A stretch of 64,000 nt of DNA from Edaphovirga cremea (GCF_003332275.1 NZ_QOVA01000008.1:158131-222130); one strand, 5' to 3'. Counted from the stretch's first letter, positions 9,664-19,200 are shown. A program made the numbers and translations. The notes: generated by a model not told the origin, from the sequence alone.

Positions 9664-10953
9664 ATGTCAGAAGATAGATTTGATGCCATCGTGGTGGGAG
9701 CCGGGGTGGCAGGCTGTGTTGCGGGTTATGTGATGGCGAAGGCCGGACTTGACGTCCTGGTTATCGAGCGCGGTAACTTTGCGGGCAGCAAAAACATGAC
9801 CGGCGGTCGCCTTTATGCGCACAGTCTGGAAAAGATCATGCCAGGTTTTGCCGCAGAGGCACCCATCGAACGTAAAGTCACCCGGGAAAAAATATCCTTT
9901 TTGACTCAGGACAGTGCCGTCACGCTCGATTATCACTCAGAGCAACCGGATGTGCCGCTCCAGGCGTCCTACACCGTGTTGCGCAGCCGTTTCGATTCAT
10001 GGCTGATGGAACAGGCAGAAGCCGCCGGGGCGCAATTTATTCCGGGCGTCAGGGTTGATTCGCTGCTGATGGAAAACGGCCAGATTTATGGCGTGCAGGC
10101 CGGTGATGACGCGCTGGAAGCCAACATTGTGATTCTGGCGGATGGCGTGAACTCGTTGCTGGGCAAAGCGGCGGGCATGGTGGGCGATATCTCGCCGCAT
10201 AGCGTCGCCGTCGGCGTGAAAGAGTTAATCGAGTTGCCACAGTCGCAGTTGGAGGATCGCTTCAATCTGGCACCGGGTGAAGGCACGGCGTGGATGTTTG
10301 CCGGTTCGCCAACCGATGGAATGCTGGGTGGCGGATTCCTGTATACCAACCGCGATTCGATCTCCCTTGGCGTGGTATGCGGTCTGGGAGGCATTGAAAA
10401 TTCGAGCAAAAGCGTCCCGCAGATGCTGGAAGATTTCAAACAGCATCCGGCAATCCGTCCGCTGATTCAGGGTGGAAAAATGGTGGAATACTCTGCGCAC
10501 ATGGTGCCGGAAGCCGGGATGAACATGCTGCCGATTCTCAGTGCCAACGGGGCGATGGTGGTCGGTGATGCGGCAGGAATGTGCCTCAATCTCGGCTATA
10601 CCATTCGCGGCATGGATCTGGCGATCGCCTCTGCCGAAGCAGCCGCGCTGACGGCGATCGACGCTAAAGAAAAACAGGATTTCACCGCGTCAGGGTTGGC
10701 GGGGTATCGCAAGCGTCTGGAAAAGAGTTTCGTATTGAAAGATATGAAGTTGTATCAAAAATTGCCTGCTTTCCTGGAAAACCCGCGCATGTTCACCCAG
10801 TACCCACAAATGGCGGCTGGACTGATGGCCGATCTGTTCGTGATTGATGGTCAACCGAGCCGTCCAATCCTCAACAAGATGCTGGGTCATGGCAAGCAAG
10901 TGGGTCTGTTCAATCTATTGAAAGACGGTTTCAGAGGGGTGCGATCGCTATGA
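9664..10953 (+). CDS. ydiS: YdiS, FixC-type flavoprotein:quinone oxidoreductase
   Basis: The 429-residue length equals that of E. coli YdiS. An N-terminal dinucleotide-binding motif (VVGAGVAGCVAGYVMAKAG) is followed by NMTGGRLYAHSLE, REKISFLT, ILADGVNSLLGKAAGM and a second FAD motif with VVGDAAGMCLNLG. FixC/ETF-QO-like proteins pass electrons between the Etf pair (YdiQR) and the quinone pool, with the ferredoxin-like YdiT. The stop codon overlaps the start of ydiT by 4 bases, indicating translational coupling. It is probably peripherally bound to the membrane, as in the family; no signal peptide is seen. Confidence 0.93.
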   Translation: MSEDRFDAIVVGAGVAGCVAGYVMAKAGLDVLVIERGNFAGSKNMTGGRLYAHSLEKIMPGFAAEAPIERKVTREKISFLTQDSAVTLDYHSEQPDVPLQASYTVLRSRFDSWLMEQAEAAGAQFIPGVRVDSLLMENGQIYGVQAGDDALEANIVILADGVNSLLGKAAGMVGDISPHSVAVGVKELIELPQSQLEDRFNLAPGEGTAWMFAGSPTDGMLGGGFLYTNRDSISLGVVCGLGGIENSSKSVPQMLEDFKQHPAIRPLIQGGKMVEYSAHMVPEAGMNMLPILSANGAMVVGDAAGMCLNLGYTIRGMDLAIASAEAAALTAIDAKEKQDFTASGLAGYRKRLEKSFVLKDMKLYQKLPAFLENPRMFTQYPQMAAGLMADLFVIDGQPSRPILNKMLGHGKQVGLFNLLKDGFRGVRSL

Positions 10954-11234
10954 GTGCGCTGAATGTGGATGTGAAACTGGGGGTGAATAAATTCCGGGTG
11001 GATGAAGAGAATCCTCACATCGTGCTGGTGGATAACCCCGATCGCAAGGAACTGGCCAAGCTGATTAAAGCCTGTCCGGCAAACCTCTACAAACTGACCG
11101 AGGACGGAACGGTGCATTTTGACTATGCCGGATGTCTGGAGTGCGGAACCTGCCGGGTGCTTTGTGGCAATACCATCCTGCAAAAGTGGGAGTATCCGCA
11201 AGGTACCCTAGGCGTTGAGTTTCGCTTCGGCTAA
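10950..11234 (+). CDS. ydiT: YdiT, FixX-type ferredoxin-like protein
   Basis: The 94-residue protein resembles E. coli YdiT: VDVKLGVNKFRVDEENPHI, KACPANLYK and the iron-sulfur motif CLECGTCRVLC. The first Cys (ACPANLY) and the three-plus-one Cys of the second group can hold one [4Fe-4S] cluster. It is the partner of YdiS and overlaps its gene by 4 bases (ATGA). It is separated from fadK by a 73-bp gap that contains a long hairpin. Confidence 0.93.
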   Translation: MSALNVDVKLGVNKFRVDEENPHIVLVDNPDRKELAKLIKACPANLYKLTEDGTVHFDYAGCLECGTCRVLCGNTILQKWEYPQGTLGVEFRFG

Positions 11235-11251
11235 CTCCGTCATTGACGTTA

Positions 11252-11289
11252 TTAACGCCAGACGAGCTGTTGTCTCGTTCTGGCGTTAA
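11252..11289 (+). other. Long intra-operon hairpin between ydiT and fadK
   Basis: TTAACGCCAGACGAG (11252-11266) pairs with CTCGTTCTGGCGTTAA (11274-11289), with one bulged T and a 7-nt loop. There is no poly-T tail. It may be a partial terminator or an mRNA stability element that sets fadK expression apart from the Etf genes. Confidence 0.6.
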
Positions 11290-11307
11290 TTCAAGGAGAC
11301 TGAGGAT

Positions 11308-13008
11308 ATGTCCGTCACCGTCAGGTTAAATGAAGCGCGAAGAGCGCAGTACCGTAAAGAAGGGCATTGGGGGGACGCATCGCTGGCGGATTACTGGCAG
11401 ATGGCGGTGCGTGTTTCACCCGATAAAGTCGCCGTCACGGATTGGCAGGGCAGCGAATACACCTACGCTGAACTGGATCAGATGGCTGCGCGGATTGCCA
11501 CCAGCCTGCTGGACTTCGGTATCGCGCCTGGCGAATGCGTTGCTTTTCAACTGCCGGGCTGGGCGGAGTTCACTGCGATTTATATCGCCTGTCTCAAAGT
11601 CGGCGCGGTGGCGGTGCCGCTGATGCCGAATTATCTCGAAACCGAGCTGGCCTACATTCTGAATAAATGTGCCGCGCGCGTTCTGTTTATCCCTGTCGAA
11701 TTCAAAAAATATGACCCACCGGCAACAATCCGCATGCTGCTGCCGGAATTGCCGCATCTGCAACGGGTGATTGCAGTGGACAAGACGCCCAAAGCCTGTG
11801 ACTTCACGACCCTGAGCCAACTGCTGCAAGCGTATGAACCGATGGACGGCTGTGTAAAAACACACGGTGACGATCTGGCGGCAGTGTTATTTACCTCCGG
11901 CACCGAAGGTGTCCCGAAAGGGGTGATGCTGACCCATAACACCATTATTGCCAGCGAGCGGGCCTACTGCGCGGCGCTGAATATCACCTATCTCGACACG
12001 ATTCTGATGCCTGCACCGCTGGCGCATGCCACGGGTTTTTTGCACGGCGTAACGGCTCCTTTCCTGATTGGCGCGCGCAGTGTCATTCTCGATATCTTCA
12101 CGCCACAGGCTTGCCTGACGCTGCTCGAAAGGGAAAAGTGCACCTGCATCATGGGCGCGACGCCGTTCGTTTTCGACGTACTTTGTGAGTTAAAGAAACA
12201 CCCTTATGACATTTCATCGCTGCGCTTTTTCCTCAGTGGCGGCGCGACGGTGCCACGGCAAATGGTGAAAGAGTGCCTGAAAGCCGGATTCAAAGTATTG
12301 AGCGTGTATGGCGCGACGGAAAGTGCACCGCATACGATGGTGAAACTCGACGATCCCCTCTCCCGGATGATTAACACGGATGGTATTGCCGCACCCGGAA
12401 TCGAGGTCAAAGTGGTCGACAGGGTGAGGCAAAACGTGGCGGACGGCATCGAAGGCGAAGAGGCGTCGCGCGGGCCCAATGTGTTCGTCGGCTACCTGCA
12501 TGAACCGGAGTTGACCGCACGGATGCTGGATGAGGACGGCTGGTATTACAGCGGTGATTTGTGTCGCAAAGACGCCGACGGTTATATCAAGATCACGGGC
12601 CGCAAAAAGGACATGATCATCCGTGGCGGGGAGAACATCAGCAGCCGGGAAGTGGAAGAGATTCTGTTGCAGCACCCCAAAGTTCGTGATGCCGGGGTTG
12701 TCGCCATGCCCGATGAGCGGCTCGGCGAGCGGGCCTGCGCCTACGTGGTGCTGAAAGAGGATGAAACGCCACTGACGTTTGAGGAGATGGTGGACTTTTT
12801 CCGCCGCAAACGGGTGGCGAAATACAAATACCCGGAACGTCTGGAGTTGGTGGAACAGTTGCCGCGCACCGGATCGGGAAAGATTAAAAAATTCCAGCTG
12901 CGGCAAGATATTTTCTGCAAGCTTGAACAGGAGAAAGGTGACGCGTCGGAATGCCTGGCAACAAGCGTTTCCCTCCAGCCACATAGCCTCCATTGGACAC
13001 AACAGTAG
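11308..13008 (+). CDS. fadK: FadK, short-chain acyl-CoA synthetase (AMP-forming)
   Basis: The 566-residue protein belongs to the ANL adenylating enzymes and matches E. coli FadK (YdiD): GDASLADYWQ near the start, the P-loop-like FTSGTEGVPKGVML, YGATESAPH, EASRGPNVFVGYLHEPELTA, GWYYSGDLCRKDADGYIKITGRKKDMIIRG (split here by context) and the C-terminal catalytic lysine in RTGSGKIKK. It activates carboxylic acids to acyl-CoA with ATP; in E. coli it acts mainly anaerobically on short chains. The start at 11308 has an AAGGAG site. Its stop lies 13 bp before the SOR-like gene, which thus appears to share its transcript. CaiC is the nearest alternative; agreement with FadK is better. Confidence 0.92.
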   Translation: MSVTVRLNEARRAQYRKEGHWGDASLADYWQMAVRVSPDKVAVTDWQGSEYTYAELDQMAARIATSLLDFGIAPGECVAFQLPGWAEFTAIYIACLKVGAVAVPLMPNYLETELAYILNKCAARVLFIPVEFKKYDPPATIRMLLPELPHLQRVIAVDKTPKACDFTTLSQLLQAYEPMDGCVKTHGDDLAAVLFTSGTEGVPKGVMLTHNTIIASERAYCAALNITYLDTILMPAPLAHATGFLHGVTAPFLIGARSVILDIFTPQACLTLLEREKCTCIMGATPFVFDVLCELKKHPYDISSLRFFLSGGATVPRQMVKECLKAGFKVLSVYGATESAPHTMVKLDDPLSRMINTDGIAAPGIEVKVVDRVRQNVADGIEGEEASRGPNVFVGYLHEPELTARMLDEDGWYYSGDLCRKDADGYIKITGRKKDMIIRGGENISSREVEEILLQHPKVRDAGVVAMPDERLGERACAYVVLKEDETPLTFEEMVDFFRRKRVAKYKYPERLELVEQLPRTGSGKIKKFQLRQDIFCKLEQEKGDASECLATSVSLQPHSLHWTQQ

Positions 13009-13021
13009 GGGGAGGCAGTGG

Positions 13022-13570
13022 ATGGAAAACCGCACAGAACAGCGTACTCACCGGCCACCGCGGGTTTCCACCCGCATCAAAAACAGCACCAAGCCCAAAT
13101 TCGTCGTGGCCGAGCCAGCATTTTATCTTTGTGATGCATGCCATCGGTTGCTCGTTGAGGAAAACCCGTCCGACAGCGATCTCGATATTCGCTGCTGCGG
13201 TCAGTCGATGCAAAAACTGACTGCCCGCGATGAAACGGATGCTGATGCCGCCGCACACCGTGTCGATATGGTGATTTCCGGCGGGTTTGATGCCAACGTC
13301 ATGACGGTCACCGTGGGTGAACCGGCACACCCGATGCAGGCCGAACATCATCTGGAATGGATCTACCTGCATACCTTCCAGGGTGGGCAAATCAAATTCA
13401 TCTCAACGGAAAACGTGGCCGGAGCCACCTTTGCGTTGTCAGACAAAGATGCCTATGTCTATTGCGATCGCCTGGTGTGCAAGGGCAATCGCTGCAAATT
13501 CAACTGTAAGCGTGGTTTCACCGCTTATGCCTATTGCAATGAGCACGGCTTATGGAAAACCACCATGTAG
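13022..13570 (+). CDS. Desulfoferrodoxin/superoxide reductase-like iron protein with an extra Cys4 insert
   Basis: The start at 13022 is chosen for its GGAGG site 7 bp upstream; the product has 182 residues. Residues 37-59 hold C37-x2-C40 and C58-C59, followed by a Gly and Met, which is the desulforedoxin-type FeCys4 centre. The superoxide reductase centre is also present: H79, the HPMQAEHH segment with H103 and H109, and the C-terminal CNEHGLW with C172 and H175. The Glu-Lys pair that often precedes the first His in SORs is absent (Ala-Ala here). Between residues 148 and 162 lies C-x4-C-x4-C-x3-C, which I do not know from the family and which could bind another metal. SORs reduce superoxide to peroxide without making oxygen. 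It is last in the ydi-fadK operon, so it may protect or donate electrons to that pathway; an electron-transfer role is an alternative. Confidence 0.8.
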   Translation: MENRTEQRTHRPPRVSTRIKNSTKPKFVVAEPAFYLCDACHRLLVEENPSDSDLDIRCCGQSMQKLTARDETDADAAAHRVDMVISGGFDANVMTVTVGEPAHPMQAEHHLEWIYLHTFQGGQIKFISTENVAGATFALSDKDAYVYCDRLVCKGNRCKFNCKRGFTAYAYCNEHGLWKTTM

Positions 13571-14204
13571 TTAACGGCATGGTCGGTTGACTAAAAATCG
13601 ACCACATTTCCCGCCAAAAAACTATTGGAAAGAGAGCTGAAACGCTTCTTGATGAATAACCTTAGCTTCTATAGGGAAAGGTGATAAACCCTTTGGCGGC
13701 AATCACGGTAATTGATCTAACAACTGGCTATTGTGCCGCAGAATGTTCCCGGATGTTGGCTGAACTGGGTATTGAAGGGCTTAGCGGTGAACAACCAAAG
13801 GATCAATAAGTTACCCGTTACGGTGCGAGATAAGGCTTTGACTACTCCATAAGTGACGTCAATGTAATGGTGAAAACAATTTTAAGAAAGGTATGAAAAG
13901 ACGACTTTAGACAAAGATGCGCGCATTCAAGAGATCTATTATTTCGTTATCAGGAAAGGATTCTGGCGCAGGTGAAGCGCTCACAACGTAGAGGACTCAC
14001 GACTTATTGCATAAATGCAAATGACAAATAAACGGTCAAAGAACCGGGATTGACTCGAAGTTTTTGATTTGGTTCATGCGGGAGTTTTGCAGGGGCTTTC
14101 TAAGAATTTTCTAAGTCATATTGCTTAAATCAGCCAGTAGAAACGGCGAAGCCGAAAAAATAGCGCGGAGTCGCTGTAATATAATAATGAAGGAGATGTA
14201 CACC
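13571..14204. other. Gap between the SOR-like gene and hybO
   Basis: Apart from the CoA-transferase remnant at 13681-13809, I see no gene in this stretch. A 6-bp stem (TGGTCG/CGACCA near 13582-13606) follows the SOR-like gene but lacks a T-run. The hyb promoter must lie here or just upstream; one FNR-like half site (TTGAT at 14064-14068) is followed by a poor second half, so I do not call it. Confidence 0.4.
13681..13809 (+). pseudogene. Remnant of a CaiB-type CoA-transferase N-terminus
   Basis: A GTG-initiated 42-codon frame begins NPLAAITVIDLTTGYCAAEC and continues SRMLAELGIEGL. This follows the family III CoA-transferase N-terminal pattern (PL-GI-VIDL-T followed by R-LA-LGA-VIK), then loses similarity and stops. 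It looks like the leftover 5' end of a second CoA-transferase gene that once followed the fadK operon. A chance match is possible because only about 30 residues agree. Confidence 0.5.
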
Positions 14205-15329
14205 TTGAGCAATCACCTACTTCTCCCGCGGTTGCGCCGCAGGGATTTTATGAAGCTTTGTGCAGCCATGGCTGCCACCATGGGTCTGAGTCGAACGGCT
14301 GCGGCGGAAATGGCCAAGTCTGTCAGTTCGCCCCAGCGTCCCCCGGTAATCTGGATCGGTGCCCAGGAGTGTACGGGTTGCACTGAATCCCTGTTACGGG
14401 CCACCCATCCGACCATAGAAAACCTGCTCCTCAACGTGATTTCGATGGAATATCACGAAGTGCTGTCCGCTGCATTTGGCGATCAGGCCGAGGAAAACAA
14501 ACACCGTGCGATAGAACAGTACAAGGGCAAATATGTTCTGGTCGTAGACGGCTCTATTCCTCTGAAGGATAAGGGCATCTACTGCATGGTGGCGGGTAAG
14601 CCGATTGTGGATCATATCCGTGAGGCTGCCGAGCATGCGGCTGCGATCATTGCGATCGGTTCCTGTTCTGCCTGGGGCGGTGTCCCAGCCACCGGTGGCA
14701 ATCCGACCGGTGCGGTCAGCCTGCAAGATGTCCTGCCGGGTAAAACGGTGATCAACATCCCAGGATGTCCTCCCAACCCGCATAACTTCCTCGCCACCGT
14801 GGCGCATATCATCACCTACCAGCGTCCGCCTGAACTGGACAGTAAAGGGCGACCAACCTTTGCCTATGGCCGCTTGATCCATGAAAACTGCGAACGCCGC
14901 CCGCATTTTGACGCCGGTCGTTTCGCCAAGGAGTTTGGCGATTACGGGCATCGTCAGGGCTGGTGTCTCTACCATTTGGGATGTAAAGGACCGGAAACCT
15001 ACGGCAACTGCTCCACGCTGGAGTTTTGCGATGTGGGCGGTGGTATCTGGCCTGTCGGTATCGGCCACCCTTGTTACGGCTGCAATGAGGAGGGAATCGG
15101 TTTCACCAAAGGTATTTTCCAACTTGCCGGCGTGGTGAATCCTACTCCGCGAGACAATAAACCGAATGTGCAGATGCGCGAAGGCGGGGAGGTATCGACA
15201 ACCGCTGTCGGTCTGATTGGCGGGGCGATTGGGGTGGTGGTTGGGGTTAGCCTGATGACAGTCCGTGAACTGGGCCGACAACAAAAACAGCGCCGCAAGG
15301 ATGCCGAACGCTCTTCTCGGGAGGAGTAG
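14205..15329 (+). CDS. hybO: HybO, hydrogenase 2 small subunit
   Basis: The small, iron-sulfur subunit of uptake [NiFe] hydrogenase 2. A twin-arginine signal ([17 protein letters not shown]) at about residues 9-30 exports the folded complex by the Tat route. [16 protein letters not shown] begins the proximal cluster site, and [33 protein letters not shown] and [10 protein letters not shown] supply the remaining cluster cysteines. A hydrophobic C-terminal helix (about 330-360) anchors it in the inner membrane. I chose the TTG at 14205 because AAGGAG lies 9 bp upstream; this gives 374 residues against 372 in E. coli. An in-frame ATG at 14196 overlaps that site and is less likely. It is the first gene of a tight 17-gene array. 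Confidence 0.93.
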   Translation: MSNHLLLPRLRRRDFMKLCAAMAATMGLSRTAAAEMAKSVSSPQRPPVIWIGAQECTGCTESLLRATHPTIENLLLNVISMEYHEVLSAAFGDQAEENKHRAIEQYKGKYVLVVDGSIPLKDKGIYCMVAGKPIVDHIREAAEHAAAIIAIGSCSAWGGVPATGGNPTGAVSLQDVLPGKTVINIPGCPPNPHNFLATVAHIITYQRPPELDSKGRPTFAYGRLIHENCERRPHFDAGRFAKEFGDYGHRQGWCLYHLGCKGPETYGNCSTLEFCDVGGGIWPVGIGHPCYGCNEEGIGFTKGIFQLAGVVNPTPRDNKPNVQMREGGEVSTTAVGLIGGAIGVVVGVSLMTVRELGRQQKQRRKDAERSSREE

Positions 15330-15331
15330 CT

Positions 15332-16333
15332 GTGAACAGACGCAACTTTTTTAAACTCGCTTCTGCCGGTGCCCTGCTGGTCGGAACGCCGTCGGTCAGC
15401 CGGGCGGGCGCGGAGAATAGACCGCCCATTCCCGGTTCACTGGGCATGCTCTATGACTCTACCTTATGCGTGGGGTGTCAGGCATGCGTCAGTAAATGCC
15501 AGCAACTCAACCAGTCTGAATACAACCCGGAGAGTAAGATTTATGCCGGGGGTGAGGCGATCTGGTCGAACAACGACAAGCTGAGTCCTTATACCAACAA
15601 TATTATTCAGGTTTGGACGAGCGGCGACGGCACACAAAAGGATCAGCTGGAAAATGGCTACGCCTACATCAAAAAGCAGTGCATGCACTGTGTTGATCCC
15701 AACTGTGTCTCCGTTTGCCCGGTAACTGCGCTGAAGAAAGATCCCAAAACCGGTATCGTTCATTACGATCCCGATGTATGCACCGGCTGTCGCTACTGCA
15801 TGATCGGTTGCCCGTTCAACGTGCCCAAATACGACTACGAAAATCCCTTTGGCAAAATCCACAAGTGCGAACTGTGCAACCAGAAAGGGCTTGAGCGGCT
15901 CGATCAGGGCGGATTGCCGGGGTGCGTGGAAGTCTGTCCAACCGGTGCGGTGATTTATGGCACCCGCGAGGAATTGCTGGCCGAAGCCAAACACCGGCTG
16001 ACGCTGAAGAGCGGGGAAAACTACCGTTATCCGCGCCAGACACTGAGTGCCAACGACACCTACGAACACCCGGTCGCCAAGTACGATCTTCACGTCTATG
16101 GTGAAAAAGAGGGCGGTGGAACACAGGTTCTGGTATTGGCAGGTGTCCCTTCCCAGAATCTGGATCTCCCGCCTCTGGCCGATCTCTCCACGGGTGCGCG
16201 TTCGGAATACGTCCAGCACACGCTGTATAAAGGCATGGTTTTACCTCTGGCGGTTCTTGCCGGTCTCTCCGTACTGGTGCACCGCAATACCCGCGATCAT
16301 GACAATAAGGAGGATGATCATGACGACGCATAA
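15332..16333 (+). CDS. hybA: HybA, ferredoxin-type electron transfer subunit of hydrogenase 2
   Basis: The 333-residue protein starts with GTG and has a twin-arginine signal ([14 protein letters not shown]). Four cysteine-rich groups follow ([43 protein letters not shown] with a final GCVEVCP), enough for four [4Fe-4S] clusters. A C-terminal hydrophobic helix ([16 protein letters not shown], about 299-314) anchors it. It links the HybOC dimer to the membrane protein HybB. It begins 2 bp after hybO and overlaps hybB by 14 bp. Confidence 0.95.
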   Translation: MNRRNFFKLASAGALLVGTPSVSRAGAENRPPIPGSLGMLYDSTLCVGCQACVSKCQQLNQSEYNPESKIYAGGEAIWSNNDKLSPYTNNIIQVWTSGDGTQKDQLENGYAYIKKQCMHCVDPNCVSVCPVTALKKDPKTGIVHYDPDVCTGCRYCMIGCPFNVPKYDYENPFGKIHKCELCNQKGLERLDQGGLPGCVEVCPTGAVIYGTREELLAEAKHRLTLKSGENYRYPRQTLSANDTYEHPVAKYDLHVYGEKEGGGTQVLVLAGVPSQNLDLPPLADLSTGARSEYVQHTLYKGMVLPLAVLAGLSVLVHRNTRDHDNKEDDHDDA

Positions 16334-17519
16334 AACCAGCCCGCTGGGTGGACGCCTGGTCAATTGGCCGATGATGTTTTTTGGACCGTTCGTCATCATT
16401 GGCGTCATGCTGATTATCCGACGTTTGGTGATGGGTATCGGTTCGGTCGCAGGTTTGAATGGCGGCTATCCGTGGGGGTTATGGATATCGTTTGACCTAC
16501 TGATCGGCACCGGCCTTGCGTGCGGTGGCTGGGCGCTGGCATGGGCCGTTTACGTCTTCAACCGCGGTGAATACCATCCGTTGGTGCGCCCGGCCCTGCT
16601 GGCCAGCCTGTTCGGTTATTCACTGGGTGGACTGTCAATCACCATCGACGTAGGCCGTTACTGGAACTTGCCGTACTTCTTTCTGCCGGGCCACTTCAAT
16701 ACTGCCTCGGTACTGTTTGAAACGGCCGTCTGTATGACGATCTATATCGGTGTCATGGCGTTGGAATTTGCACCGGTGCTGTTTGAAAGGCTGGGGTGGA
16801 AAGTCTCACTCAAGCGGATCAACAAAGTGATGTTCCTGATCATCGCCCTGGGCGCGCTGTTACCGACAATGCACCAGTCATCGATGGGTTCACTGATGAT
16901 TGTTGCTGGCGTGAAAGTACATCCACTGTGGCAAAGTTACGAGCTGCTGCCGGTCTACTCGCTGTTGACTGCCTTTATTCTTGGCTTTTCAATGGTGGTT
17001 TTCGAAGGCTCGCTGACCCAGGCCGGTTTACTGGGCCGCGGCCCTGATGAAAGATCGCTGTTCTCCCGGCTGATGCGTCTCATTGAGGTGTTCCTCATTG
17101 TGTTTATCTGCCTGCGTTTCGGCGAACTGGCAATGCACGGCAAGTTGGGTTATCTGGCGCATCTCGATCGCTACTCCGTGATGTTCTGGGTAGAAACCCT
17201 GTTCATGCTGTTCCCGCTGGTGGTGTTCCGTTGGAAGCGCAGCCGCGAGGATTCCCGCATGCTGTTCCTCGGTGCCTTGAGCATGGTGTTTGGTGGCGCG
17301 CTGTGGCGCATCAACTATTCACTGTTGGCATTGGACCCCGGTGCCGGTTACCACTATTTCCCCACCACACCAGAAATCCTGATCTCCATTAGCTTCGTCG
17401 CCATCGAGATCTGTGCATACATATTATTGATCCGGCTGTTGCCGGTGCTTCCAGCGATGGAACGCGACCATAAAAACTATAAGGTTGAGGTAGAGCATGA
17501 GCCAACGAATCACCATTGA
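16320..17519 (+). CDS. hybB: HybB, quinone-reactive membrane subunit of hydrogenase 2
   Basis: The 399-residue protein is a NrfD/PsrC-family membrane protein with about ten hydrophobic helices. It contains [34 protein letters not shown] and [10 protein letters not shown], which agree with E. coli HybB. It passes electrons from HybA to menaquinone and may couple this to proton movement. The start at 16320 has an AAGGAGG site 6 bp upstream and lies inside the end of hybA; the frame is open further upstream, but that part overlaps hybA and encodes nothing family-like. The 3' end overlaps hybC by 23 bp. Confidence 0.95.
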   Translation: MTTHKTSPLGGRLVNWPMMFFGPFVIIGVMLIIRRLVMGIGSVAGLNGGYPWGLWISFDLLIGTGLACGGWALAWAVYVFNRGEYHPLVRPALLASLFGYSLGGLSITIDVGRYWNLPYFFLPGHFNTASVLFETAVCMTIYIGVMALEFAPVLFERLGWKVSLKRINKVMFLIIALGALLPTMHQSSMGSLMIVAGVKVHPLWQSYELLPVYSLLTAFILGFSMVVFEGSLTQAGLLGRGPDERSLFSRLMRLIEVFLIVFICLRFGELAMHGKLGYLAHLDRYSVMFWVETLFMLFPLVVFRWKRSREDSRMLFLGALSMVFGGALWRINYSLLALDPGAGYHYFPTTPEILISISFVAIEICAYILLIRLLPVLPAMERDHKNYKVEVEHEPTNHH

Positions 17520-19200
17520 TCCCGTAACCCGAATCGAGGGACACCTGCGGATTGACTGCGAAATTGAGCAGGGCAAAGTTGTCAAAGCCTGGTCATCGGG
17601 CACCATGTGGCGCGGGATGGAAGAGATCCTCAAGGGGAACGACCCGCGCGATGCCTGGATGATCGTGCAGCGTATCTGCGGTGTTTGTACCACCATTCAC
17701 GCCATTGCCTCCGTGCGGGCAGTGGAGAATGCGCTTGATATGGCTATTCCGATCAACGCGCAATATATCCGCAACCTGATCGTGGCGGCGCACAGCATCC
17801 ATGATCACATCGTTCACTTTTACCAACTGTCGGCGCTGGATTGGGTTGACGTGACCTCCGCGCTGAAAGCCGATCCTGAAAAAGCGGCAGCCATTCTGAA
17901 GGGGCTCTCCACCTGGCCGCTGAACAGCGCGGCAGAATTCAGCAAGACCCAGCAGAAAATCAAGGATCTGGTTGCCAGTGGTCAACTGGGTATTTTCGCC
18001 AACGGTTATTGGGGTCATCCGGCAATGAAATTGCCGCCGGAGATTAACCTGATTGCGGTGGCGCACTACCTGCAAGCACTTGAATGCCAGCGTGATGCCA
18101 ACCGCATCGTCGCCATTCTTGGTGGCAAGACCCCGCACATCCAGAACCTGGCGGTGGGCGGTGTAGCCAACCCGATCAATCTTGATGCGCCGAGCGTGCT
18201 CAACCTTGAGCGCCTGATGTACATCAAATCCTTTATCGATCGGCTGGGTGACTTTATCGAGCAGGTTTATAAAGTTGATGCCGTGGTTATTGCTGCGCAC
18301 TACCCGGAATGGTTGTCGCTGGGGAAAGGCGCGGATCATTATCTCAGCGTCCCTGAACTGCCTATCGACGGTAAAAACCAGAAATTCCTGCTGCCAGGCG
18401 GTTACCTCGAAAATGGTGACTTCTCGCGCTACCGTCCTATCGAAACGCATCAGGACAAATTCCTGATGGACGGAATCAAAGAGAGTGGCAAACACGCCTG
18501 GTATGAGGACGACGAGCCGCTGGCGCCGTGGGAAGGGCTGACGCGCCCTAAATACACCGGCTGGCAGGAAGACGGTAAATACTCCTGGGTCAAGGCACCG
18601 ACTTTCTACGGTAAAGCGGTTGAAGTGGGGCCGGTTGCATTCCTGCTTTGTGGGCTGGCAGCGGGTCACAAGAGCACCACCGAGCACTTTAATCAGGTCG
18701 CCAAGGCGTACAAAGCGGTGACCGGCAATACGCTCGGCGTCGAGCATCTCCATTCCACCCTCGGGCGCATCATTGGCCGTACCGTTCACTGTAGCGTATT
18801 GAAAGATACGCTGGCGGAACAGTGGCAGGCGCTTGTTACCAATATCGGTAACGGCGATCACCAGACCTTCATCAAACCGGATATCCCGCTGAAAGGCGAA
18901 ATCCGCGGTGTGGGTTTCGAAGAGGCTCCGCGCGGCATGTTGTCGCACTGGGTGGTGATCAAGGACGGCAAGATCGAGAACTATCAGGCCGTGGTTCCTT
19001 CGACCTGGAACGCCGGGCCGCGCAACAATGATGAAGTGCCGGGGCCGTATGAACGATCGCTGATTGGCACCCCGGTTGCAGACATCACCAAACCGCTTGA
19101 GGTGGTCAGAACCATTCACTCGTTTGACCCTTGCATGTCGTGCGCGGTTCACGTCGTTGATGCTACCGGCGGTGAAGTCACCAAGGTTAAGGTGTTGTAA
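17497..19200 (+). CDS. hybC: HybC, hydrogenase 2 large (NiFe) subunit
   Basis: The 567-residue protein has exactly the E. coli length. The nickel ligands are present: RICGVC (C61, C64) and DPCMSCAVH (C546, C549). Behind H552 a 15-residue tail (VVDATGGEVTKVKVL) remains, which the protease HybD removes after nickel is inserted. The subunit holds the NiFe(CN)2CO site that oxidises hydrogen, and travels with HybO across the membrane through HybO's Tat signal. The gene overlaps hybB and shares its last base with the hybD start (TAATG). Confidence 0.96.
   Translation: MSQRITIDPVTRIEGHLRIDCEIEQGKVVKAWSSGTMWRGMEEILKGNDPRDAWMIVQRICGVCTTIHAIASVRAVENALDMAIPINAQYIRNLIVAAHSIHDHIVHFYQLSALDWVDVTSALKADPEKAAAILKGLSTWPLNSAAEFSKTQQKIKDLVASGQLGIFANGYWGHPAMKLPPEINLIAVAHYLQALECQRDANRIVAILGGKTPHIQNLAVGGVANPINLDAPSVLNLERLMYIKSFIDRLGDFIEQVYKVDAVVIAAHYPEWLSLGKGADHYLSVPELPIDGKNQKFLLPGGYLENGDFSRYRPIETHQDKFLMDGIKESGKHAWYEDDEPLAPWEGLTRPKYTGWQEDGKYSWVKAPTFYGKAVEVGPVAFLLCGLAAGHKSTTEHFNQVAKAYKAVTGNTLGVEHLHSTLGRIIGRTVHCSVLKDTLAEQWQALVTNIGNGDHQTFIKPDIPLKGEIRGVGFEEAPRGMLSHWVVIKDGKIENYQAVVPSTWNAGPRNNDEVPGPYERSLIGTPVADITKPLEVVRTIHSFDPCMSCAVHVVDATGGEVTKVKVL

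Noticed and set aside
14064..14077. FNR-like sequence TTGAT-N4-TTCAT upstream of hybO
   Set aside because: Only the first half fits TTGAT-N4-ATCAA; the second half matches at three of five positions, which is common by chance.
16047..16319. Upstream extension of hybB
   Set aside because: It overlaps hybA completely and adds 91 residues that no HybB has; the ATG at 16320 has an excellent ribosome-binding site.
17593..19152. Long minus-strand frame opposite hybC (519 codons)
   Set aside because: It is the antisense shadow of hybC, with no ribosome-binding site and a composition (many His, Arg, Asn) typical of an overlapped frame.
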